From Apteryx mantelli (taxonomy: Eukaryota; Chordata; Aves; Apterygiformes; Apterygidae), in assembly GCF_036417845.1 (NCBI RefSeq), contig NC_089981.1:65189268-65253267 (forward strand): a DNA stretch of 64,000 nucleotides. The letters are read 5' to 3'. Below the pieces are notes generated by a model. That model worked only from the letters and a program-made list of their open reading frames with translations. It had not been told where the DNA came from and ran no database searches. The stretch's first letter is position 1; every line of letters starts with the position of its first letter. A program made the position numbers and the translations under genes. This document shows positions 49,518-61,700 of this stretch, piece by piece.

Positions 49518-51250
49518 TTCACAGAATCACAGAATCACAGAATGGTTGAGGTTGGAAGGGACCTCTGGAGATCATCTAGTCCAACCCCCCTGCTCAAGCA
49601 GGGTCACCTAGAGCACGTTGCACAGGATCGCATCCAGGCGCGTTTTGAATATCTCCAGAGAAGGAGACTCCACAACCTCTCTGGGCAACCTGTTCCAGTG
49701 CTCTGTCACCCTCACAGTGAAAAAGTTTTTCCTCATGTTCAGATGGAATTGTCTGTGTTTCAGTTTGTGCCCGTTGCCTCGCGTCCTGTCACTGGGCACC
49801 ACTGAAAAGAGTCTGGTCCCATCCTCTTGACACCCTCCCTTCAGATACTTGTACACGTTGATAAGATCTCCTCTCAGCCTTCTCTTCTCCAGGCTAAACA
49901 GGCCCAGCTCTCTCAGCCTTTCCTCATAAGAGAGATGCTCCAGTCCCCTAATCATCTTTGCAGCCCTTCGCTGGACTTGCTGCAGTAGTGCCACATCCCT
50001 CTTGTACTGGGGAGCCCAGAACTGGACGCAGTACTCCAGATGTGGCCTCCCCAGGGCTGAGTAGAGGGGGAGAATCACCTCCCTCGACCTGCTGGCAACA
50101 CTCTTCCTGATGCAGCCCAGGATACCATTGGCCTTCTTGGCCACAAGGGCACATTGCTGCCTCATGCTTAACTTGGTGTCCACCAGCACTCCCAGGTCCT
50201 TCTCCGCAGAGCTGCTTTCCAGCAGGTCAACTCCCAACCTGTACTGGTGCCAGGGGGTTATTCCTCCCCAGGTGCAGGACCCTGCACTTCCCTTTGTTGA
50301 ACTTCATGAGGTTCCTCTCCGCCCACCTCTCCAACCTGTCCAGGTCTCTCTGAATGGCAGCACAGCCCTCTGGTGTATCGGCCACTCCTCCCAGTTTGGT
50401 ATCATCAGCAAACTTGCTGAGGGTGCACTCTGTCCCTTCATCCAGGTCATTGATGAAGAAGTTGAACAAGACTGGAGCCAGTACTGACCCCTGGGGGACA
50501 CCGCTAGCTACAGGCCTCCAACTAGACTCTGCACCACTGATCACAACCCTCGGAGCTCTGCCATTCAGCCAGTTCTCAATCCACCTCACTGTCCACTCAT
50601 CTAACCCACACTTCCTGAGCTTGTCTATGAGGATGCTATGGGAGACAGTGTCAAAAGCCTTGCTGAAGTCTAGGTAGACAACATCCACTGCTCTCCCCTC
50701 ATCTACCCAGCCCGTCATTCCATCATAGAAGGCTATCAGATTGGTTAGGCATGATTTCCCCTTGGTGAAGCCATGCTGACTACTCCTGATCACTTTCTTG
50801 CCCTCCACATGCTTGGAGATGGCCTCCAGGATGAGCTGCTCCATCACCTTTCCAGGGATGGAGGTGAGGCTGACTGGCCTGTAGTTCCCTGGGTCCTCCT
50901 TCCTGCCCTTTTTGAAGACTGGGGTGACATTGGCCTTCTTCCAGTCTTCAGGCACCTCTCCTGTCCTCCATGACCTTTCAAAGATGATGGAGAGTGGCTT
51001 AGCAATAACATCCGCCAGCTCCCTCAGCACTCATGGGTGCATCCCATCGGGGCCCATGGATTTGTGGGTGTCAAGTTTGCCTAAAAGATCTCTAACCCGA
51101 TCCTCCTTGACCAAGGGAAAGTCTTCCTTTCTCCAGACTTTCTCTCCAGGGTCTGGGGTTCCTGAGGGCTGGCCTGAGCAGTAAAGACTGAAGCAAAGAA
51201 GGCATTCAGTAACTCTGCCTTCTCTGCATCCTTTGTCACCAGGGCACCCA
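49518..51250 (-). mobile_element. CR1 LINE, avian type, 5'-truncated, antisense
   Basis: The 3' end is at the left. TCACAGAATCACAGAATCAC is the reverse complement of the ATTCTGTGA octamer repeats that end bird CR1 elements instead of a poly(A) tail, and it is followed by the typical AGGTTGGAAGGGACCTCTGG stretch. The RT coding region runs leftwards from about 51,250 to 49,608. Right of about 51,250 the CR1 match stops, so the copy is 5'-truncated to about 1.73 kb, the usual fate of CR1. It is much less diverged than the other CR1 pieces here, and so younger. It lies about 3.6 kb upstream of the ZDHHC22 start and in the same orientation as that gene. Confidence 0.95.
49608..51250 (-). pseudogene. 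Broken CR1 reverse transcriptase (ORF2) fragment
   Basis: Two overlapping frames on the - strand, 51,030-50,227 and 50,237-49,608, are the C-terminal part of CR1 ORF2. The first holds RT signatures: [34 protein letters not shown] and the catalytic FADD in KFADDTKLG. The second holds the thumb/C-terminal part ([26 protein letters not shown]) and ends at NVL. They are separated by what looks like one extra base near 50,257-50,262. A TGA at 51,033-51,031 stands where the family has an Arg codon, in line with CpG decay of CGA. The endonuclease part is missing. Non-functional. Confidence 0.88.
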
Positions 51251-52425
51251 TATGTCAGGATTTTCTGTCACTTGAATAGGGATTATGCTGCATGCCTCTC
51301 TCTGGAGGACCTTGAAAAGCTAAGCATGAAGAACACCTGTAAGAGCAAGTTTTTGTTGTTATTACCTACTGTGCAGATGTTTTCTAGAAATCAGCACAGT
51401 AAACTTCAACCAGTCCCTCACTTTCATCCTAGCTTTAATGCAGCTGAATCTCGCTACTCCACCAACCATTAAACACTCTCTCTCCTGCTGGCCAGTTGTG
51501 TGGTGGGGGTTTTCCAGTATGAACCCTTTCCCAGTATGTTCCCTTTAGCAAGTAGGCTGGGAAGCCACTGGCATAATCTATACAGCTGCCATCCAGCTGG
51601 TTCTTTCACCTTGTAGTCCCATAACCTAGCTACACTTGGTTATGATGATCAGCAGATGGAAATCTTCACAGCTTTATTCCTGGATTGCCTAGTTCCTTGT
51701 GCTCAGCCATTTTAAACAAAATAAAATGCAGTTCCAGTGATTCCATGCTCTGATACACCCTGCTCAAAATCTTTCAAGGTCTCTCTTCAAATTACATCCC
51801 AAATTATGTATCATTTCTTCAAACTCAAAATATGCATTGCTTCAGATAACCCCATTAGTTTAGCATTCAAGATACAGCCTAATGGTGATTTTTCTCTGAA
51901 ATGAGTGAGTTAGTATCTGCTATTTGCTGTTACAGTTTGGAAGAAAGGAATGCTGTCTGTGGTAAATGTAGTACTGCTTCCCTTAAATCAAGTACGAACC
52001 TCATGAAATTCTTGTGGGCTTTTTCTCCCTCCTCCCCATCCTCCTCCAGTTAGTTAACTTTCAAAATTTGAACATCGTATCTGGAGAGGTTTCCTGTTTG
52101 GCGTGGTAAAGTTGGATAGCAATGAAATGTGACAGGCAAGGTCTGACATCTTCCATTGAGCAAGGAAACAAGTATAACATAGATGGCTACAGAGCTGCCT
52201 GCCTTTGTGCTGACCAGATTCAAATCTACCTAGGTGTAGACATGAACACTGGGAGGCAAAGAGATTTCAGTCCTTACCTCATCCAACTCTTTGTCATACT
52301 GTTGAGTTTTTCAGGAAGGACCTAACCTTCCTGAAATAGAAAAGTAATACTAACCTCCTATCCATAGTGAGAAATGATTTTCAGAGATCAGCTCAACCAT
52401 CTATCCCAGTTACTCCATCTCCCTG
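51251..52425. other. Intergenic stretch
   Basis: No gene or clear repeat recognised between the young CR1 and the older CR1 piece. Confidence 0.4.
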
Positions 52426-52429
52426 CCCC

Positions 52430-52750
52430 AAGTATACCTATTCCTCACAGACTAGAGTCTAATCAGGTCTTGCAGATCTCCAGTGATGGACACTTTCCAT
52501 CATCCCCAGGCAAACCATTCAGTTCGTTGTTACCCTTACAGAGTATTTGATTGTGTCTAACTTGAATCTCCCTTGCAGCAGTTTAAGGCTTTAGTCCTTA
52601 TGCCACACCCAGTGGATATACAGAACAGGCAGATCCTTTCCTCTCTGCAGCCTTTTATATATTTGAAAGTGGCTACCATGTCTTCTGTATATAAAGCCAC
52701 TGTGATTCCCTCAATCTTTTCCTCATAGGCTGTGCTTTGGAAACCTCTGA
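52430..52750 (-). repeat. Old CR1 3'-end remnant, antisense
   Basis: CCAGTGATGGACACTTTCCA, CCCAGGCAAACCATTCAGTT, TTGCAGCAGTTTAAGGCTTT, CAGCCTTTTATATATTTGAA, and then TTTTCCTCATAGGCTGTG follow the fixed order of antisense CR1 3' regions ('agtgatggagactccacc', 'cagcttaagacc', 'ccttttaaatatttgaag', 'ctttcctcataggct'). Divergence is much higher than in the neighbouring young CR1. No coding frame remains. Confidence 0.68.
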
Positions 52751-52799
52751 AAGAAAGATTGCAGGCCTGGAGTATTGTATCTGTTTTCAGGTACCTGAG

Positions 52800-55700
52800 A
52801 GAGGAGGGACATCCAGCACTGAGATCAGGGAGCTCAGCAGTATAGTTTCAGGTATCAGGGTTTTAATCATTTTGGCCTAGATTGTCTGTTGTGCTGTGTC
52901 AGTTGTGCTGCGGGTTTCTGTGAGGAGGACACTCATTAATAAGGGAAGAGACGGTAACTAAACAGTTGACAGGTGGTCCTGACTTTCACACACTGTCAAG
53001 CATGTGCTGGATCTGAATTTATGACTTAAGCACTGCTTCTGAACCTCCTTTTCAGCTCCCATCTGACCAGTCTTCACCCACCCTCCCTTTCTTCCTCCTT
53101 GAAGGCCAACGTTGAGAAAGAGAGGGGTCTTATGTAGCCACACTTCCCACCTCAGTGTGCCAAGCCATCAACAGGTTAATTCATCTGCTGTTTTCTCATT
53201 ATAAACCTCCCTGCTTATCATTCAGTGCAAAACTAAGCTATGAGCCAACGTTTGGTGTACGAGGTATTTCTGCAGGGACGTGTAATGATTCAGATAGTGG
53301 CACTGAAAACTAGTCCAGACAGTTTTAAAGTAAATGAGTAAAAAAATCTGCCACCTAAAGACATATCCATGGCTTGTTTTATCTTTGTATTTCATAGAGA
53401 CATTTTCAGGCCATTAATCCATAAAAATGAAGAGGAGGAAGGGAAATGAGGAATAAAAATGCACCTAGAACCTCACTTTTTCAAACAGGCTTATTCTCCA
53501 ACTTCCCCAGTCACAATGTCCTTTAGCACATGGGTTTCCAGCTCTTGAGGAGACAATGTGAAAGGTTTATCAACAAAGGGTCAATTACCTCCAAACGAAG
53601 AATGAGTTGTTGGATAGACTATAATGGATTTTTTGCATCTGTTGAATAAAATCCACCTTCTGAATGTCTAAATAACAACCCACAGCATAGCTCAGGCTGT
53701 TGTCGTTTGTGCCAGAAAGTCCAAGACTCAGATGACCCAAGAAGTTAGGAGTACAAAGGGTATATTTAAGCAAAGAAAAACTGGTTGCATTCTAAGGTGT
53801 GCCAGCTGGTGTGTTCTAACACACAGAATTTTAAACAGGACTCTGTAGCTAAGGTATAAAGCCAAACCATCCTTCAAAATCTTAGCTGATCTGCTTTCCT
53901 AAGCTCTGCATGAATTGGTGCTGGCTACCTGAGAGAGACTCTTTCTCCTGCAGCAACCAAAAAACTACCATGATGGGTATGTTCTTCCAGTGTTAGCGGT
54001 GACTAACAGGGAGAGTGTTGTGACCGTGGGATATAACCTTTTTACAGGCACTCAAAAAGGAACACAGAGCTCTTGTCACAAAAAAATTAGAGCAGCCACT
54101 AACATTGTCTCATCCTGTCTGAAAGTCCTTACATGTCTCCCCACCTTTCCTATCTAATCTGCCTCATTCTTGGAGTCATATAAACATCTAAATATCTTTT
54201 TGGAAGCAGAGAAGAGAGACTGAAAGGACAATGCTATTCAAACCAAGTTGAATATTATGTTGCGGAGGATGCTCTGGTCACTTGGCTATTTTAGCTGGGT
54301 TGTGCAATGAAAGATCAGGCCTGTTTGAAATAAGTGTACAAAATCACAATTTGTGGTGCAATTTGATGTGTTAGAAAAGCTGTTGCAAAAATTAACATTT
54401 GATTCATTTGCTGCTTGCTGGAGGTGTTGAGAAACAAACTTTCGTTAATCAAGTAAACCTCGGTATGTCAGATCATACCAGCAGGAAGAGAAAATGTTGA
54501 TGATAGGTGGGAAGAGAGAGTTGCATGAGGGCAGACACTCATAGGCCTGAGTTCAGGCCAAGGCTGCTGTCTCAGGGGAAGGGCTAAGCACCAACGTGCT
54601 GTAGTCCCCAGTCTTAGTGCACCCACTTCTTGCTAAGCCAGGAGGAGGGGAGCTCAGCATACGTCAAACCACTCTTCACTGGCAGCTGGCATCTGCAACA
54701 TGAAAGCTCTTTATCCTCAAGACTTCCCACCCTCCCTCCTGTGAGGGGCCTTTAACTGACCAACTTCTCCATCCCACTGACACTACAAGTGTCCCCAAAC
54801 CCTGTCCCCAAACCCTATCCCCGTAAGGGTGCAAGGAATCTGCACCTAAGGGACCCAAGACCCCTCCTTTCCCTGTGGCTATGACTCCCCCTTTCATAAA
54901 AGTCTGTTACTGGCTGAGTGCCAGATGAATGGCTGAATTCCTTGACAGAAACTCCTGCAGAAGAAAGCTCAAGCAGTGAAAAGAAAAGAAGGTAGAGTAG
55001 ACAGAAGAAAGGACAATAGGAGGGGAAGTACTATGGACATTTATTTCTGCAAAGCTCTGAGCATCCTCTGTAAGTGTCTAGGTGCTCCTGAGTTCCTGTC
55101 ATCCTCTGCATTCTTCAGTATCAGACATTACACTCTGGCAATAAAGTGTCACCTTGTGCTTCCATGGGAATTTTTCCCTTGCTTTCAAGATACTTTGGCT
55201 CTGTGATAGCAGAAAAAGTGCATGATAAAATGTCTTTTTTTTTTTGTTTAAACTGATGTATTTGAATCTTCTGAGCAATAAAGCTCAAGCCAAGTCAGCA
55301 GTCTCATCACCCAAGGTGGATACCATGGCGAGGACAGGTAGATGACTAATATTCCTTTTGTACTGGGTCATTTCCAGACAGGATACATCAGGAGCAGAGC
55401 TCCTTAGGAAGTACAGAATTAAAATAATAAATATAAACAAAGTTAATTAGAGTAGAGGCCCAACATAACCAGCAGGAACATATGAAGATGGTCATCTTAA
55501 GCAATCTGCTGTCAAAAGGAGCAGCTACTGCCTCAAGAGTGGTGCACTGCTCTTTTTATGAGAGTGATATCTTTCACTGCTCACCCAAAACTGGTTGCCT
55601 GGCCCTCATTAGTCATGATCTGTTGCTATTTAGTATTGTGTCAAATTTATATTGTACGTATCAGGGGCAAGAGCCCTTGTCTTCATATCTGCTTGTAAAG

Positions 55701-58700
55701 TGTCATGCACACCTAGGGAATCCTATAAGTAATAAATAACAATAACACATGCTCATATTCATAACCAAGTCACTGTTCACATAGTGAATATTCAGCACCC
55801 ACCAGATGGTTTTTCTTTCACTGCCTCCAAAATGGAAATGACCAGTTACTAAAGATAAAATATGCCTTCCCTTTTGCTGCTTCCTAGGTTTCTTACTTGT
55901 TCTCTTACAGAACTGCTCCTCCCTAGAGAACCGAGTCTTTCAGCCTCAGAAGCAGTGAAATCAGATCTGAAATTTGAAATGTTTCAGCAGGAGCTGCAGA
56001 TAAATGAACACAATGCTAAATCAGTTCCAGAAAACAGACTTGCGTTAATCCACCTGCTTGCTGCAGCAGTGTTCTGGGGGAAGTGATCTCCAACCTTGTT
56101 TTCACATGGCTGCTGCCCCCTGTCCTGAAGAAGCTCCTTCAGTGGTTCAGTAGAGCAGTTCCTAATTACTTTGGCTCTGCAGAGCTAGCTATCAACTAGT
56201 GCAATATATGCCTGCACTGTACATAATTGTAACCTTATTTATAACTGTTACCCCAGTTACAGTGCAGGTGGTAATGATTTTAACTGAACATTTGTTTGTT
56301 ACATGGAGGACCAGATTCTCCCTGTTTAATTTCCACCTGCTCCTATGTGTACATTTTCCATTTATGATTCATTACATAAAATGCACTAACAGCACTGGGA
56401 GCAGAGACCAGGCTCCCAGTCATCTAACTGGCATCTTGATTTTTCCCCTTCTCTGTCCCCATGTGCTATTTGGACAGTTGCTCAGCTCCCATGAAGGGAA
56501 AGTGGTGCAGCATGGTTGCATCCCAGGCCATCAGGTAGCTTTGTACAGCACACTCTGGACTCAAACTCAGGCAGATTTAGGACGTAGAGCCCAAGCATTT
56601 CACTTTCTGAGCACATGTTTAAGCACTGAATTTGTTGCAGAAGAAGGGCTGTTATCCCATCCAGTCTGGCAGCCACCTAGAGGGGTTTCCCATACTGAGC
56701 CCTGAGTGGGTGGAGGTGCTTTCTGTGCAGTCCCAAGCTAGATGCCTGCTCAGCCCCATCACTAGCCAGGGCTTCCTCTAGGCAGCTCTCTGCCTCAGCA
56801 GTGATGAACAGCATCTTTTCTTGGAGTTGACCTGGCTTGCTTTAGCAGAGCAAATTCAAAGGATTGTTCAGGATAAGGATGAGAGGCAGAACCAGAGCCT
56901 TATCTTAGGAAGCTGCAGACAGCCTCACCTATTTGCCTGTTTCCAGCATCCATGTGGCCTAAACTCCCAAGGGAGGCCTCTCTTTCTTTGTTCTGAGGAT
57001 CCTGAGGTGTCCATATAGGTGTTGTGAGCCATCACAAGGCCCGTAAGGTCAATATCCCTTCTGTGTTGGGCAGGACTGAAGGGCAAACCTCAGCCCAGTA
57101 ATGTCATCTATCTAAATGAGCCAAGGAAAAAATAACTGAGATGCTGTTTTCTTTCCTCAGCTGAAGGAAAATAAAGTAATCATTTGATTATGGGTAGCTG
57201 TTGGCTAGAACCCAGGAAGCACCTGATGTATTTGGTATCAAACAAATGAAGCCCTTAGCACTGCCCAAGTTTAGGTTGATGGCAGCATGTCAGGAGCAAT
57301 CATGCATCAGGCCACCTGAAGAAAGGGCATTCTCCTGTGAGATGATAATTTGCCTTCTCCTCAAGCTTCTGGGGTTGTCCAAAGGCTAATGGTAGCAGAG
57401 GGCCTATGAAGCTGATGTAGAGTCTGCTGTGTGGATTGTACCTATGGTCTTACCTCCCCTTCCTCCTTGCACTGGGATTGAGCTGAGGGAGGAAAATCCA
57501 GCAGAGAACTGCAGTGGAACAGCAAGGAAGGAGGTGAATTATTCACCTATGAAGACCCAGTGAGGAGTTATGTGATGAAACTAAGATGGAAAATGAAGAA
57601 TAAATACAAGGGAAAAGCCCCATAGCAGTTAGAGTTGGACTTTCCCCAGGCATGTCTTAATTTTCTTCTCTCAGATTCTTTTCTGGTGGATCTGGGATAA
57701 GTACAGCCAGTACCCAGGTTTCCAAAATGCCTGCCAGAAGCAGAAGCCAGGATCTGCTTCTCTGACACTCAGGGAAAATGGGCTGTCCCAGGGACCTAGC
57801 AGAGGACAGCAGCCAGGCCTGTGCCTGTGGAGCAGAGGGAGCAGTGGGGCCTGGGCAGCTGGAAGTGGGGGCCGATCTGTTGTGGGGACTCTGAGGGAGA
57901 TGGAGGTCACAGGACACAAGGGGTGGTCATGGCAAGCAGGAATCCTGGGGGATGGCTCGGGCAGGAAGGGCCTTGGCATGTTGTGGATGGCAGGACTGAA
58001 TGGAGTTGGGAAGGAGAAGTGGAAGAGATGGAGGTGCAGGGATAGATGGAATTCAGTGAGAGATGTGAGGGCTGGAAAAGAAAAAGGGAAGCTGGGGTTG
58101 GAAATGGCCGGTGGAGGGATTGGATGAGTGCCCAGATGAGAAGTGCTCTGTGCAGGAGACACTGGGTTCCCAGTACACCCCCAATCCCAGCTCTTCTAAT
58201 TGGGACCTCATCAGAAGTCCAACTACCCCAAACTCTTCCCCCCGTCCATTGCTTTCAGGGCTGCTGGCTGTCCCCACTCCAACATCTTTACTGCTGAGGA
58301 AGATATGGCAGATCCTAGTGCGATAAAAGAAACTGTCATTTCCTAAGGGACTGTCCCCAGAGGAAGTAGGGGGCTATTCTGGGACATGGTGAATGAAGAG
58401 CCTCCCTCCCCTCTGCATATTCTCACTCAGCTCTTTGGAGATCCCTGGAAAAGCCAATAGATGGTGCTGGGAGCCTGTCAGGAGAGAAGCTCATTCCTCC
58501 CATCAGGCATTTTCAGACTGAAAAGCTCCACTGAGCTGATTTCAAAAGCTAGTTCTTGCCCACTGGACAGATAGGGCTATATGGCAATATATCTGCACAG
58601 CATCCAAAACTCCCAGGCTGAAACACTCCTGCAGGTGGGGGGCAGAGGCCAGTTTTTTAGCTTTTACCAGATGACTGTCATTGGCAAACAAAGAAGGGCC

Positions 58701-61700
58701 TTCTTCACAACAGACTCAACATACACAGGCTCTTCTTAAGAGAAATGTAACACCTTCCTACACTCTTGTTAGAGAAGCATACAAAGGCAGTGGATCCATA
58801 AACAAGGTGAAAGGAAGTAGCAGTCCCTCCTCTCCCACTTGGGTTAGAATCAAGTCACCTCCCCAAAATCCCTTATCATTTCATAGATGGAGTAGTAGCA
58901 AATGAAAGAGAAGTACATACAAAAAAGCAGTGTGGAGCACTGAACTTTCCCCAGCACAACTGAGTTTTCCTGCAATACCTGCTTGTGGATTCACAGAAAG
59001 GAGACAGACACCCCAAGGGCTATTCTGGCTTCAGCTTGCCCTTAAGGATATGCTACTGGGGAGCTCCATCTCTCAACAAAGTGCCATCTTGTCAGATACT
59101 AATACAAGGCTGAGCAAAGTGCTAGGAACTGTGCAGTAGGGAATAAACTAGCTGAGAAATGGATTTAGGTCAGTGGATATAAGACCCGTGCTGCATGTGG
59201 CATGTGACACTGTATTCTTGTCCTACTACACTGCAGAGTTTAGGGAACATGCTGGGTGCACAACTCTTGTGCTCATCGCAGCAGATTTCTGAAATGCTGC
59301 CTGGTCTGGGATGGTCCAAAGGCACCAGCCAGTGATGACAACTGAGCATACATCCTGCATGGGGCAGCTGGATGGCTGGGACATCAGCTCTTCTTGGCCA
59401 CCAGTTGTGCTCTCAGCAGTCTGTCTGGTCCCCGAGGGCACAGCCACCAGCCAAGAAGAGCCCAACTCTCATTTCCTTGTGGCACAACAAAAGGGAGTTG
59501 GAAGGCAGAGGATGTGGGGCAGAGAGAGGTTTGGGTGAAGGCTGAAGAGATGGTAGGGGATAGGAGACTGCAGCAGGACAGGAAGGCAAACCTGGGGGCA
59601 GTGCAGTATGTAGGGCTACTGCAAGTAAAGGCTATGGGGCACAAGTGGCCAGGTTATCCATCCCTCCCCCAGTATGCTGTGGTGTGTTATAACTGCTGCA
59701 TGGGGCTGTTATCACTGTGATTTGGGGGGCCAAGCGGCTTCAGGAGGTTTCAGGAGAAAGGCAGGCACTGTCACAGCTCTGACGAGATCTCTCCCCTGCC
59801 CTCCGCCCACTGTGGTCCTGCTCTGGCTCTGCTGGGGAGCTCCCAGCCCCAGAACTGGGAGGGCAGCACCTGTTTCCCTGGAGGACTCACCTGCAGAGCA
59901 GCCTTCCCCACTCACACCTCTCCAAATGACTGCTGATGAGGACTCTGCAGTTGTCACTGCAGGAGGATTAAAGCTCCCTGAAAGGAGGTTGTTTAAGTCC
60001 AAATTCAGCTCTGCTGTATCAGATGTGAATTTTACCCTCTGCAGTGATTCATACTCTGTTGCAACATGTCTGAATGTGCTCCAGGAGCTCTCCAAGTTTA
60101 TACTTTGTTTCACTGCTTTATTTGGCCTTTTATACAGTCTGTGTGACAAGCCAGAGAGTTTGGGGAAGAGGTTCTCTAGAGAAGGCATGAGTGAAAACCT
60201 CAAGCCAATTAAATCAGCTCCTGATTTTTTTAAGCCTCTCTGAGTAAGTGTTTTTGGAAGCAGATCACCTCCGAGCCGCGTCTGGCCTGCCTGAAATGTG
60301 CAACAAACTGGGAGATGCTCCTTATCTCTCCCAGGGCCTCCTCTGTGCAGACCTTCTGCCTTTTCTAAAAGAGAACATGGGTGGACTGCAGCACTGTCCC
60401 TGCTGAAATGGCTGCTGGGTCTGAGGAGGCCCCTCTGACCCCTGGTTGGGAACATAGCATCAGAAGGCTACTTTAGTCAGGTCTAATCCATCTGGGAACA
60501 GTGTGGCACAGTCATCCTACATTGATGGGAGTAGGCCTGGTGAGGGTCACCAGGGTCAGGCACAGCCTTGTGATGGCAAGGCAGGGATGCAGGCTAGGAC
60601 TGGGGCTGGGCAAGGTGGTTGCCCTTGGGTCAGGGTTGGGATCAGGGGGCCCATGGCCAGGCAGGGGCAGGGCTGTCGTGGGTCTGGAGCCCAGCACCGC
60701 CACAGCATTGCAGGGCAGGGACTGATGGTCCCAGACTGGGCTGAAATGGGGATTGGGCCTAGGCAGAGTGGGGGAGACCCAGGGAGGGTAGGCAGGGACA
60801 TGGAGGGTTGTCAGTGCCCATGGGGCCCTGATGGAGGGAGATCAAGGAGAGAACTGGTTGTCTTCTCAAGTAGGAGGAGAACCTTTCAGCTGATTGCTCA
60901 GAGGAAGCTGGGCTGCTTTTTGCTTTTTCTGCTTCAGCCTTCACCAGAAGGCTGTGATCATCTGCGATCAAACAGTTAATTCCAGCAGCACCAGTGACAG
61001 AACAAGTGGTAGAATAAAGAAAGGAGAAACTAGCCAAGTTTGACACTTTCCAAAGGGCTTGAGCTGATGGAGCTCTCCTTGGGGCCCTTGGAGATCTGGT
61101 GAAGATCTGTTTGTTGAGCTATCTGGGAGGGTGGATGAAGGTCCAGAAGTGGGGCTGTGGTCATCTGTGATAATGTCTCGGGCGTCTGCTTTTATCATGG
61201 AGTATTACTGGATATTAATAACATGTCATCCACCCGCATTCCCCTTCTACTTTCAGTTCAATAGGGAGCTCTTCTTCCCTCCCTGATCCCAACTCTCTCC
61301 TTGTGCAACCGCAGCCTGATAAACACTGTATTTACTCTACTTGAATGGTGGCTTCGTTTCAGTACCTGTGGGAAGGAGAGGAGGGAGAAAGAAAGTGCAA
61401 AGATCATTATAAATTAAGTTGAAAATAAATTATACAAACAGTAAAACCAGAGGTAAAACCAGCAGTGTGAATAGGGAAATTAATAAATAATTATTAATTA
61501 ATAAAAAGGGCTCAAACATTCATGGCAGGTTCCAAGCTGAGAAGTAAGTGAAAGTAGCTGGTGGCTGGGTCAGAGCAACCAAAAGGAGATATTTTAAATA
61601 ACATTTAGCTTGCTTGGAGAACACCTTGCTGCAGAGTGTTGAGGATGCTCGCATTTCATATGGCTTCCAAACCTCTTTCAAGGACTATGTATTTCCTGGC

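Noticed and set aside
49542-51184. Open frames on the + strand across the young CR1
   Set aside because: They are the reverse side of the CR1 reverse transcriptase and have no independent support.
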